DNA of 64,000 bases, from assembly GCA_018292915.2 (NCBI GenBank), contig JACVVK020000083.1, forward strand, positions 1,208,501 through 1,272,500. The letters run 5' to 3'. The stretch comes from Batillaria attramentaria (Eukaryota > Mollusca > Gastropoda > Batillariidae). How positions within the stretch are numbered: position 1 is the stretch's first letter; each line of letters starts with the position of its first letter. Made by a program: the position numbers and the translations under genes. This document shows, piece after piece, positions 11,345 through 21,190 of this stretch. The notes under the pieces were generated by a model. It did not search any database, was not told the origin of the DNA, and saw nothing but the letters and a program-made list of their open reading frames with translations.

Positions 11345-11641
11345 GGGCCCGCATGTAAAACTCGAGGTTAATTTAACCCACGGCTACGGGCCTAACCCAG
11401 ACTAGGGCAAAAGAAACCCCAGAACAAAATACAAAATTAAATATAAAAAAAGGAAGCGAAGAAAGGTAGGAAAAAAATCCTTCTCTAACGGCTTAGGCAC
11501 CATGGTGGGACGGGCCCGCTTCATGGTTAAACAAAACAAAACAAAAAAAAAACAGAGAATTAACACTAGAGCTAGTTTAGTTCGAGGTTCGACTTTAACC
11601 CGGGACTAAAATCCCTAACCTCGACTTTTACATGCGGGCCC
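11345..11641 (+). mobile_element. TIR element G, copy 1 (297 bp)
   Basis: The left end gggcccgcatgtaaaa is mirrored by ttttacatgcgggccc at the right end. The arms continue with 'ctcgaggtta' and 'taacctcga'. The interior is non-coding, A-rich and carries 'tagagctagtttagttcga'. Two more copies at 30367 and 49501 share the whole length. These are features of a MITE. No flanking target duplication is evident at any of the three copies, so the exact ends and superfamily remain open. Confidence 0.8.
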
Positions 11642-11676
11642 AGGTCTTTAAGGATGAAGGAATTCGACTCGACATG

Positions 11677-11831
11677 GGTGAGTGAGTGAGTGAGAGTTTT
11701 TGAGGCTTAACAAAGACTAATTCGCGGCTAAGTGTGTCTGCACTACGTGATTTTCAAAAAAATGTAACGTTGGGCAACTGGTGCAAACTGATCTACGGGG
11801 CAATATAAACCTAGAAATGCAGGAGACGCTG
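11677..11831 (-). mobile_element. Family L retroposon, 155 bp, 11 bp TSD
   Basis: gactcgacatg flanks the copy at 11666-11676 and 11832-11842. On the minus strand it runs from 'cagcgtctcctgcat' through 'ccgtagatcagttt' to the 3' end and the (CTCA)n tail. A segment containing the gcgcggc motif is deleted compared with the other copies. It is a 5'-truncated insertion. Confidence 0.85.
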
Positions 11832-12052
11832 GACTCGACATGAAATACGCTCGCCAACACATACATTACCAAAGACAACAACCTGGCACACTAAACATTT
11901 GTGATAGGCTCTCACGACAGGAGGACAGAGGGTGATTTGGGGCACATGGAGTTATTGGTATGAAAGGGACGTGAAGAAAATAAATCTTCTTTCAAAAGAA
12001 AATTCTGAAGCACGGTGTAGCTCTGAAATATGTTTTTTTTTTAAATTGCCGG

Positions 12053-12135
12053 TGTGAGTGAGTGAGTGAGTGAGTGAGTGAGTGAGTGAGTGAGTGAGTG
12101 AGTGAGTGAGTTGCTTTTTAGGGCTTCATTTCCAT
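12053..12135 (-). repeat. (GTGA)n microsatellite with family L-like edge
   Basis: Fifteen or so GTGA units are followed on the plus strand by 'tttttagggctt', which is the last unique sequence before the tail in family L. Only this edge matches, so it may be an extremely short family L insertion whose tail has expanded. Confidence 0.6.
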
Positions 12136-12139
12136 GTTG

Positions 12140-12836
12140 TTCAGCTATAAATATTTTGCCGTGACATTTTCACAGAACTTGTATTAGTATTTCAAAAACC
12201 TGAAAATGGAAAGACAAATCTCAAGATCGCTAAAAAAAATTGACCCCAACCATCCAAATGTATGACACAAAACACATCATTTCCTGAAGCAAAGAACCAC
12301 CTCGTGAGATTCTTCAACCGGCAAAGGGAGCAGTTTTGGAAGCCATATCTGTACATTTGTTCTGTCGTAGAGTGTCCAAAATGGGATACGTGCATCACTC
12401 TGTCACTAACGACAGACAAGGAAATACGGTGTCGGTGCAACTGTAGGAGAAATGTGAAATTCTCCAAAATCAGGCACAACGAAGGCAAAAATTGGAATGA
12501 CAAGGAAATGGACCGGTGCCAACTGGTAGACATTTTCAAGACATGGCATCGACTTCCCCTCCCCCCCCCCCTGATCCGGGACACACCCTACTGCTTTGTG
12601 GCCTATTCTTTAAGGATATGATAATCACAATTATGTCCTGTGTGCACGTACGGGATCTTAAAGAACAGTTTTGACTCAGTGTTTCTAATAAGTATGACAA
12701 GTGTGTCACTTTTGAGGAATTTCGTGAGCAATACACACCACAAACCTTCGTTATACATGTATATATATTATCAAAGTTTACGAATCAGTGTCACGTACCA
12801 GACGGTGCACCATGAAGCAGCGTGTCGCATACATGT
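12140..12836. other. Unrecognised sequence
   Basis: Overlapping frames on both strands at 12192-12584 and 12262-12621 show no known motif. A C run lies at 12560-12572. Confidence 0.5.
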
Positions 12837-12903
12837 TCTTCTCTTTCACTGTTTTCTTTGAGAATTGAATTACAATTCTCAAAGAAAACAGTGAAAGAGA
12901 AGA
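12837..12903. repeat. Perfect hairpin: 31 bp arms, 5 nt loop
   Basis: The arm at 12837-12867 (tcttctctttcactg...gagaattg) is an exact reverse complement of 12873-12903, separated by aatta. Perfect pairing over 31 bp suggests recent origin, for example by template switching, or selection for the structure. Confidence 0.95.
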
Positions 12904-12914
12904 CAAGGAAAGAC

Positions 12915-13000
12915 AGGTTAATACATGACAAGAAGACATGACAAGAAGACATGACAAGAAGACATGTTGAATTACATGCCTTCTTGTCATGTATTAACCT
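12915..13000. repeat. Second hairpin: 21 bp arms around a 13 bp x 3 repeat
   Basis: The arm aggttaatacatgac... at 12915-12935 is an exact reverse complement of 12980-13000. The loop contains the 13 bp unit acatgacaagaag repeated about three times, and each unit can itself pair with the right arm. It starts only 12 bp after the first hairpin. Confidence 0.93.
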
Positions 13001-13024
13001 CAGCTCCCTTCCAAACCCGGTCCC

Positions 13025-13199
13025 GGGGAGCCGGGGTGGTCGAATGGTAGAGCGTTGGACTTCCAATGCTCGGGTCGTGAGTTCGAACCCGGGCTGGGGC
13101 CAAATATTATGCTAGCTCTTTCATCGTTGCCCCGTCTTTGATATCAGTCGTATGTGGTGGAAAAGGACGTTAACCCCCCCCCCCCAACACCAACCCACC
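13025..13199 (+). mobile_element. SINE-A, full length, 175 bp, 14 bp TSD
   Basis: ccaaacccggtccc is found at 13011-13024 and again at 13200-13213. The tRNA-like head (ggtggtcgaatggtagagcg, gagttcgaacccg) and the conserved body are complete, and the tail is C-rich. The TSD is perfect, so the insertion looks young. Confidence 0.92.
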
Positions 13200-13213
13200 C
13201 CAAACCCGGTCCC

Positions 13214-13495
13214 CCACACATGCACAGAAACACAATACGGCGATGGTTATAGCTTACAACGTGCATGGATTACCCCACCCATGCACATGAAGGGCAAGGA
13301 TTCGATTCCTTGACAGTTTTTTTCGTAATCCCTTTATCCTAAGACTGTGTCATGACTCTACTCAAATGTCATGTCAATTCAAGTATGTTTAAGCATATAG
13401 TGCGTGCATGTTGTACTTGTCTTTGTCATATATATGTACCAAAAACAGAAAGAAAAAAATCCGACATATGGTGATGGTGTTGATACCTGGCTCAT
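13214..13495. other. Short unrecognised spacer
   Basis: Nothing recognised between the two SINE-A insertions. Confidence 0.5.
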
Positions 13496-13508
13496 GCAAT
13501 GATAAGAG

Positions 13509-13960
13509 GGGTGGGTGGGTGTTTGGGAGTTTAACGTCCTTTTCCACCACATAAGGGTGATATCAAAGACGGGTGAGTGAGTGAGTGAGTTTTTAGGGCT
13601 TAAAGCCGCGCAAGCCACAAAGACCAATTCGCGGCTGAGTGTGCCTGCACTACATGAAAAAAAACAAAAATGTAACGTTGGACAAAGGGTGCAAACTGGT
13701 CTACGGGGCAATATAAACCTAGGACATGCAGGAGACGCTGCACCTTCATGCTAATTTCTCGAACTCCCGGTTACAAAAAAACGTAGAAAACAAATGACAA
13801 TTACAACTAAGTAAAACAAAGATAAATACTAAGCGCATATACAGCAAAGACGGGGCAACGAGAAAAAGGGCCAGCACAAATATCCCAGCCGGCGGGATTC
13901 GAGCTCACGACCCGAGCATTGAGAGTCCAGCGCTCTACCATTCGGCCACCCCGGCTCCCC
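13509..13960 (-). mobile_element. SINE-A host copy, split by family L
   Basis: A full-length minus-strand SINE-A is flanked by the perfect 13 bp duplication gcaatgataagag at 13496-13508 and 13961-13973. It is interrupted inside its body at 'caaagacggg'. Removing the insert and one copy of its TSD leaves about 171 bp, the normal SINE-A length. The tRNA head lies at the right end (13885-13960). Confidence 0.93.
13574..13844 (-). mobile_element. Family L retroposon nested in SINE-A, 271 bp
   Basis: The insert is bounded by caaagacggg at 13564-13573 and 13845-13854, which is SINE-A sequence duplicated on insertion. On the minus strand it begins 'ctgtatatgcgc', passes 'gggagttcgagaaattagc', 'gcagcgtctcctgcat' and 'gcgcggctttaagcc', and ends in (CTCA)n. 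It is the longest copy here. There is no tRNA head, so it is more likely a 5'-truncated LINE 3' end than a SINE. Confidence 0.92.
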
Positions 13961-14024
13961 GCAATGATAAGAGATAAGTAACAATATGGAGGGTCATGTA
14001 TCGGTACTCTCCTAGAACAATGCC

Positions 14025-14060
14025 CCCCCCCCACACACACACACACACCCCCCTCCACAC
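14025..14060. repeat. C-rich and (CA)n patch
   Basis: A C run followed by about ten CA units and C-rich text. Confidence 0.85.
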
Positions 14061-14682
14061 CCAAGCTACACCCCAACAACACGCATACACACACGTATCA
14101 GACTGTTCACCGCTCAGAAGAGACTCACTAAGAAAGCTGATTATTCTTAATAATAAAATATAATATATTGCTATTAAGCCTCCACGACACACGGCGCCAC
14201 AGAACACCGTCATTTGGCAAAAGAACCTAAGCGCCATGGACTCAAGATGCACTCAGACCCTTTCACCATCGACCTCAGTCAACGTGGAAGACCTGACTTT
14301 GTCGGAGACTTCGGCGAGGACAAAGTGGGGGCGAGTAATCCCCTTCCTAGCACACCGCGTAAGGACGCAAGCAGGAGGCGACAGAAAGATTAGACGGGCT
14401 CGTGCTGCAAAGGGGCCGGGTGGTAATTAGTCCCGACATACTAAGAGCAGCTGCTGGATCACAGGTCTGGCTCCGCAAGCTCGGGCACCGAATCACACCC
14501 TGTACGCGAGGAGATACCGCACGAACACCGAGATTTGACAGTACAGTACCAGTGTACGTGGGCGTTTAGTATACGACAACGCTGAAGACAATTGGTTTGC
14601 CAGATGCGTGAAATCTGTATACTTGGAAGTGTTCTCGGTATCAAGTTATATAACGCTTCAGGCCCATGTTCGGGTCAGGGTA
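14061..14682. other. Unrecognised sequence
   Basis: No gene or element recognised on either strand. Confidence 0.5.
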
Positions 14683-14692
14683 GTAAGAAGGT

Positions 14693-14722
14693 GTGAGGGT
14701 TGGTGTTTGGGGGTTTAACGTT
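14693..14722 (-). mobile_element. SINE-A micro-insertion, 30 bp, 10 bp TSD
   Basis: Only the last 30 bp or so of SINE-A (minus orientation, tgtttgggggtttaacgtt) is present. The direct repeat gtaagaaggt flanks it at 14683-14692 and 14723-14732. It appears to be an extreme 5' truncation, not a decayed full copy, because the remaining sequence and the TSD are intact. Confidence 0.78.
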
Positions 14723-14849
14723 GTAAGAAGGTAAGAGAGTGAAAGCTAAAATTGTAAAGCTGAATAACCATCTCTCAAAGAAAGTAGTTTTGATAGTTAT
14801 CGATCATGCCTACGTAATAAAACTCGCGAATACACCTGGTCTCAAGGTA

Positions 14850-15020
14850 AGAGAGAGAGAGACAGAGACAGAGAGAGACAGACAGAGAGAGACACACAGA
14901 CAGACAGACAGACAGAGGAAAACAGCTAAACTAAGATGCTGCTAGTCCGGTCGAGTTGGCAAACTACCCCCCCCCCCCCCCAAAAAAAAAGAAAAAAAAA
15001 AAGAAAAAAAGTTTAAAACA
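14850..15020. repeat. (GA)n/(GACA)n patch and C/A homopolymer run
   Basis: Irregular GAGA and CAGA units at 14850-14920 are followed at 14968-15010 by about fifteen C residues and then A-rich sequence. Confidence 0.85.
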
Positions 15021-15116
15021 CCAGTACCTTAATAAACACCCCACTGTCAACGCCGAAAATACCACAGAAATTACATTACGCTTCGGATAATGCGAGCATC
15101 GGCGGACGCACATTAC

Positions 15117-15192
15117 CAACGGCAGTACCAAAATCGAACACCGGTTTCCACAGGCAGTACCAAATCGCACACTGCCACCGGCATAGTACCAA
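15117..15192. repeat. Short diverged tandem repeat, about 33 bp x 3
   Basis: The phrase ggcagtaccaaa (or gcatagtaccaaa) occurs at about 15119, 15151 and 15180 with similar following sequence. It is weak, but the spacing is regular. Confidence 0.55.
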
Positions 15193-15199
15193 ATAGAGA

Positions 15200-16900
15200 A
15201 AGATGTCTCTTGCGCTCGGTGGACAAACTAGTGGACAAACAAAAGGCTCATTCACTTTCAGAATTATAAAGTAAATAAAGTAAAACTGTATTTACCGATC
15301 ACGTAGCGCATTCCTCCCACGAACGTCGTGAACGCCTTCCTCTTGAGTTGCGGGGATCCGGGGTGGGATCTGGAATGGGTGGGTATGTCATCCAGGAACC
15401 GTGCACAAAGATTACTCGGGCGTAACGGCCGGCGTTCCTGATCTGTGTCCGTCACGGTCACACGTGGTAGATTAGTCAACGAACGACTGGCCATCGTTGA
15501 TGAACGTTTTCTCATCAACCGGCCGATGCAGCAGTTTCGAAGGAGTTATATTTACCCGTGTTTTAAGAAAGGGGGCAGCGTTTTCTCCGTAGAAGCAGCT
15601 GAGAATTTATCTGGGTTTGGTGATAATCCTGAGAAATGAACTGGTATTGCTGAACTAGCTTCACAGCCAGTCAGCGTGTACGTATTACAAGTGTGTGTAG
15701 GTTCGTTGTAGTATGATTCTCCGCGTCCTGCAAAAATATCCAAACGCTGCAAAAATATACGAACGCTCTTCCAAGGAACACAGTGTGCAGCTGTTGTTGG
15801 GACGATTCCAGTCTGATCGAGTAGCCGACAGCGGGACCTTGCAAAAAACATCACCCTAGACGACACAAATATGGCATTCAGCCGCTGCCATCAGCACAGA
15901 GATGGCTTCATTCAGGATGTCCGAACCCCGCCTGGGACATCCATACTCCTCCTGGTTTCGCAGACTCCGCGGTGCAGCGGTCCCGGGAAAGTACAAACCC
16001 CTGTGGGAACGATCCGAGAAGCAAAACAGTAAGATTATTATTCATGTATGCATTCTGCCTGTCAGACACAAGCCCTCCTTAACAGAGCGCCTCCAAATCA
16101 CAATTAAGTAGAGGTCGGGCGCGAGGCGTTCCGTATGTCCGCGTCCATTGCGTGATAACATGCCCAAGGGCTAGCTGGGTTAATTGTGGCCCTCCTGTAT
16201 GTCACCAGCCGGCGTCTAAGCCACATATATCGTCTGCACACCCTCCAGTAAGAGTCTGTTCTACAACTGGTTCACAACCTCTTCGTCCTGTCATATTCGG
16301 GTTGCGTGTTAGTTTATAGTTACGCGTACACACATCATAGGCAGCCGTCTCCTGGATTGTGCACATACACCCAATCATCTGCTGAAGAGCCTGTGAATAA
16401 ATACGAAACTGCTGCTTCTAAGAACTGCATCGGCCGCATATATATATATATATACGGACGGAACTTCTTACAGAACTCTAATTATTCGTTCACACTTCAG
16501 TATCAGGATTTGTTCTAGTCCTGATTTCAAAAGGCCGCGTGCACACGTGTATGTTTATTTATACACGCAAACTGCTGACTGAAAAGGTCTCCTGGTGAAC
16601 TTCACTTAATTGATTCTCACACCAGCGGTGGACGTATCCGGACAACAGTTTCTGTAAATAGCGAATCTGTAAACTCACATCACAGTGTACTCTTTGTTCC
16701 CTCGAGCACTCGGACAAGTGGTGTGGTGACCAAACAGACAAAGTCACACCTACGGCGGTCTGCGTCATTAGCTAACGCTGACGCATTTGAATCCGCGTCA
16801 CCAAGACTGCAATCGGCTACAACAGAAACGCGTCTGATGATGATCCGCAGGTGAGTAGAGTCGGCCAGCAGCACTGTAAGACAGAAATAAAAAAGCGATC
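15200..16900. other. Unrecognised sequence
   Basis: No gene recognised. A 20 bp duplication (ctgcaaaaatat.c.aacgct) lies at 15728-15770. A short TA run lies at 16438-16454. Confidence 0.5.
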
Positions 16901-16904
16901 GCTG

Positions 16905-17430
16905 TTCACTACCACTAGCTGCTCCTTTACACTCACGCCCTGAGCGTCACCAGAGTAATGTGACCTCCGTGACTCCGTCGCGAGGTCTCGTTACCAATAC
17001 CGGCGACTGGAATTAGCTGCGGATGTATCGCGCAGGACGAAGAACACATTTCACACTCACCGACTGTATTTCTTTCACTACTTGCTCCCCTTTACACTGG
17101 AGCCGTGAGCGTCACCAAATTAATAAACTCGAGATTTTTCGTTAGCATTTTGACAAACGGTATTTTGACGACCGGTATTCGTTCCACGTGTGTCACCTGA
17201 ATGGACCAACACAATCATTTCACATTCATTGTATTTACTTCACTACTTTCTATGCCGTACACTCAGTCCAACCCTGAGCGTCAACAAACTAATGTGACCT
17301 ATGGGACTCCGCCGAGAGGCTTCGTTAGCATACGGCTGGAGTCAGCTCCACATGTCATCTCACACATACACGGCTGGAATTAGCTCCACGTGTATCACAC
17401 AAGAGGACCAGCACATCTCACACTCCACTG
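16905..17430. repeat. Diverged tandem array, unit about 165 bp
   Basis: The phrases 'cactact..ctcc.ttacact', 'cctgagcgtcacca', 'aatgtgacct' and 'ctggaattagct' recur in the same order at about 16905, 17075 and 17235, with a partial fourth unit to 17430. Copies differ by many substitutions and small indels, so the array is old. It directly precedes the 36 bp array. Confidence 0.75.
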
Positions 17431-17760
17431 TATTTGTTCAGCACCAGCGACAGCGTGAACCGACCAGGAAACACTGCAGTATCGCACCGCACGTGCCTTC
17501 AAGTCTTCACATCTTTCATCACACAGTCTCGCTATACACAACATTCGCGTTCAGTTGTCGATAATGGTTGGAAGCTGCTTCTTTACGTTAATGTGCTTCT
17601 GACTCCCTATAAAAGGCAGCACAAAGACACCGAAGATCAATACAGGAAACACTCGACTGACCCGATTAAAGGAATCCAAAAGGATGAAGCAAATAACGAA
17701 CCGTGCGATATCTGCCCTGTGGGTTGGGTAATCAGTGTACCGTCCAACTACACCTCATTA
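17431..17760. other. Spacer between tandem arrays
   Basis: No repeat or gene recognised. Frames here (17434-17766 plus) are unremarkable. Confidence 0.5.
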
Positions 17761-17762
17761 CA

Positions 17763-19220
17763 CTAGTAAGCTTATAGTCATCGGTGTGACCAGTTACACC
17801 ACGAGTAAGTTTATCGACGTTACTAATGACACCACAAGTCCTATCAGTACGGCCCCTAGTTACACCACTGGTAAACCTATCGCCGGTATAAGCTGCACCA
17901 TTAGTAAGTCCATCGTAGGACAACTAGTCACACCACTTAGTAAGTCAATCGTCTAGACAACTAGTTCCACCACTAATCATATCATCTGCACGAGTAACAC
18001 TACTAGTAAGCCTATCGTCGGGACGATTAATTACACCACTAGTCAGCCTATCGTCGGGACGATTAGTAACACAACTAGTCAGCCTATCGTCGGGACGATT
18101 AGTAACATCACTAGTCAGCCTATCGTCAGTACGATTAGTTACACCACTAGTAAGCCTGTCGTCGTGGCGATTAATTACACCACTAGTAAGCCTATCGTCA
18201 GTACGATTAGTTACACCACTAGTCAGCCTATCGTCAGTACGATTAGTTACACCACTAGTAAGCCTATCGTCAGTACAATTAGTAACACCACTAGTAAGCC
18301 TATCGTCAGTACGATTAGTTACACCACTAGTAAGCCTATCGTCAGCACGATTAATTACACCACTAGTCAGCCTATCGTCAGTACGATTAGTTACACCACT
18401 AGTAAGCCTATCGTCAGTACAATTAGTAACACCACTAGTAAGCCTATCGTCAGTACGATTAGTTACACCACTAGTAAGCCTATCGTCAGCACGATTAATT
18501 ACACCACTAGTCAGCCTATCGTCAGCACGATTAGTTACACCACTAGTCAGCCTATCGTCAGTACGATTAGTTACACCACTAGTAAGCCTATCGTCGTGAC
18601 GATTAGTTACACCACTAGTAAGCCTATCGTCAGCACGATTAGTTACACCACTAGTAAGCCTATCGTCAGCACGATTAGTTACACCACTAGTAAGCCTATC
18701 GTCAGTACAATTAGTAACACCACTAGTAAGCCTATCGTCAGTACGATTAGTTACACCACTAGTAAGCCTATCGTCAGCACGATTAATTACACCACTAGTA
18801 AGCCTATCGTCAGTACGATTAGTTACACCACTAGTCAGCCTATCGTCAGTACGATTAGTTACACCACTAGTAAGCCTATCGTCGTGACGATTAGTTACAC
18901 CACTAGTAAGCCTATCGTCGTGACGATTAGTTACACCACTAGTAAGCCTATCGTCGTGACGATTAATTACACCACTAGTCAGCCTATCGTCAGCACGATT
19001 AGTTACACCACTAGTCAGCCTATCGTCAGCACGATTAGTTACACCACTAGTCAGCCTATCGTCAGTACGATTCGTTACACCACTAGTAAGCCTATCGTCA
19101 GTGCGATTCGTTACACCACTAGTAAGCCTACATTCGGGACGATTCGTTACACCACTAGTCAGCCTATCGTCGGTACTATACATAGTTACACCACTAGTAA
19201 GTCCATCATCGGCACGATTA
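17763..19220. repeat. 36 bp minisatellite, about 40 units, open on both strands
   Basis: The core unit contains accactagtaagcctatcgt followed by cagtacgattagtt. The centre (about 18000-19150) is homogeneous, while the left edge (17763-18000) and the last units are diverged. Because 36 is a multiple of three, an open frame runs through on each strand. The plus strand encodes repeats close to YTTSKPIVSTIS (to 19315). The minus strand encodes repeats close to DDRLTSGVTNRT (19183-17945, 412 codons). Diverged edge units are spaced about 39, 33, 33, 33 and 36 bp, keeping the frame, with one in-frame stop on each strand near 17945-17956. The plus-strand repeat is Ser/Thr-rich, as in mucin-like proteins, but there is no signal peptide or flanking domain, and non-coding satellite DNA is the simpler reading. 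Confidence 0.95.
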
Positions 19221-19224
19221 GAGA

Positions 19225-20430
19225 AACGGGTTTTACGAGATCAGAACGTCCACTTCCCCTGTCATCCTCTGCGCGTTTTCAGCGTAATCTGCTGTGTGTG
19301 GTGTTTACTCCGTGATGAATGACTTCCAAAGACACTAATTTAAGCGGCTGGACGTCAATAGGAACAGAGATGGCGATGATGTGTGCAGACTATCAATTTT
19401 CATAAATTATATGATTGTGTGGCTCGCTCTAGTCGAACACAGACCATCTTTCTGAGCACAGCGCGCTGTCATGCGTTGATCTACCGAAACAATTTATCTA
19501 TCCCCACAAAAATAGAACACCCTCGTAAGTGACTGACCAGTCTTCTCTGATTCTGCTCGGACCGATCAGTCGTTCGGTCACTCACCTGCTGCAGGTAAAC
19601 GCTCACTCTCTGCTCATCCGCTTAAAGGCGTGATAGTAATAGAAATAGTCGCAATCGCTAAAAAGCTGTCTGTATCAATTATACGTTCTGAGGTACGTGC
19701 TCGCATAAAGTCTTAATTCCCCCCCCCACCCCAACCCCCTTTTCAAAATCTCCACCAACGTTTCCAAACTAGAAACAGAGCATCTGTGATCAGTTTGCAT
19801 TGCTGCTGTATGTCGCTGCTGTTGTGATCAGGTTACAATCAGCCGAGAGCTGTGTTCAGACAAAAAGAAAAGTTCAGAGAGGAACTGACGCAAAGAAACA
19901 CTATACATTGTACACCCACGTATGTCGACCGCGAATATGCTGCACCGGCTTTTTAAAAAAAAAACTCCTATGATATTTTAGACACTAGCTGCACACTCCT
20001 TCTTCTCCGACAAATCGAAGACTAGCATAAGGCTGGTCAGAAATCACAGCAGATGGCGCTACTCTCTTACCAACAGTCTTGAGTATTAAGCGGTGGAATA
20101 GCTAACGGTTTTCTGTGCGTTTGAGAGTGCACGACTTTTTCCTGCATGCGTGCGGAGGCAGATGTATATTTTCTGTATACTAGGATCCAGTGCGGATCGC
20201 CTTTTGTCCTCGCCGTTTGCGTCAGGTGTCTCGCCTGGAAGATATTAATGGATGACAGTGTAGAGGAGGAACAACGTGGACACAAAAGGTTCCCCCATTA
20301 ACGCCAAGTCCGGCACGACCACGGCCCCAACTGCCACGACAGTGCTAGCGATTATTTCGAACAATGGGACGCCACGCAGAGGCGTTTAACAAAGCCCGCC
20401 ATGCCTTCACAAAGCTGGACACAGAAAAAA
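19225..20430. other. Unrecognised sequence
   Basis: No gene recognised. A CTCF-like string, cagcagatggcgct, lies near 20047-20060. There is a short C run at 19718-19727. Confidence 0.5.
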
Positions 20431-20438
20431 AAAAAGAA

Positions 20439-21190
20439 TTCCAGTTGATAACAACTCTACGCTGTGACGGTGGACACAAAGTCCAGTACGAACTTACAAG
20501 CTTGCACTTAGACACAATAGATGGTGATCAGGCCTCTAAAAATCGAACACGCAAGGAGGATTTCAGTTGATAATAACAACGCGCTCTGGCGGACTAAAAG
20601 ACCAACAAGAACATACAAGTTTGTAGCTGGACACAACAGACGGCAATCAGTCCAATTAAAAGAAAAGAAAAGACTAAGACGTAAAACATGATTCCGATTG
20701 ATAACAACACTGTGCTGTGACGGACGCGAAGTCCAGCAAGATGCAAGCTTGTAGGTGCCTGGTGGATACAACAGATGGTGACGAGTCAGTCCACTAAAAG
20801 TCAAACACGCGGTAAGAAAGGATTCCAATTAATAACACCCTTGTCCTGTGGCGGACACAAAGTTGCAAGCTTGTAGCTGGACACGGTGATCACGAAACGG
20901 ACGAACACTGACCCCCTAAGAAACGAACACTGACTAGGAAACGAAAACTGATTCCAGTTGATCAATAATAATGCCCAGTGACGGACACAAGGTCCAGCTA
21001 GAACCTACACACTTGCAATTGGACACAACAGATGGTATTCAGTCCACTAAGACACGAACACATAGAAAGGATTCTACTTGATGATAACACTGCGCCGTGG
21101 CGGACACGAACACAAAGTCCAACAAGATGCAAACTGGTACCTCGACACACCAGATAGTAATCAGTCCACTGAGAAACACACTTGTGCCAC
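20439..21190. repeat. Diverged tandem array, about 125 bp x 6
   Basis: The phrase ttcca.ttgataa.aac starts units at about 20439, 20561, 20692, 20823, 20952 and 21072 (spacings 120-131 bp). Each unit goes on with 'tg.cggacacaaagtcca', 'gcaagcttgtagctggacac', 'acagatggt' and 'cagtccactaa'. The copies are well diverged. No frame is kept across units. Confidence 0.85.

Noticed and set aside
11345..11641. hAT assignment for TIR element G
   Set aside because: One copy has CAGGG/CCCTG-like ends, but none of the three has an 8 bp direct repeat, so no superfamily is assigned.
17945..19183. A 412-codon minus-strand gene and a 383-codon plus-strand gene
   Set aside because: Both are explained by a 36 bp unit without stops. 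The plus frame starts at a GTG, which is not a normal eukaryotic start. There is no signal peptide or flanking domain. Kept only as a finding.
17763..19220. CRISPR array
   Set aside because: The units are contiguous 36 bp repeats with no unique spacers, in an evidently eukaryotic sequence.
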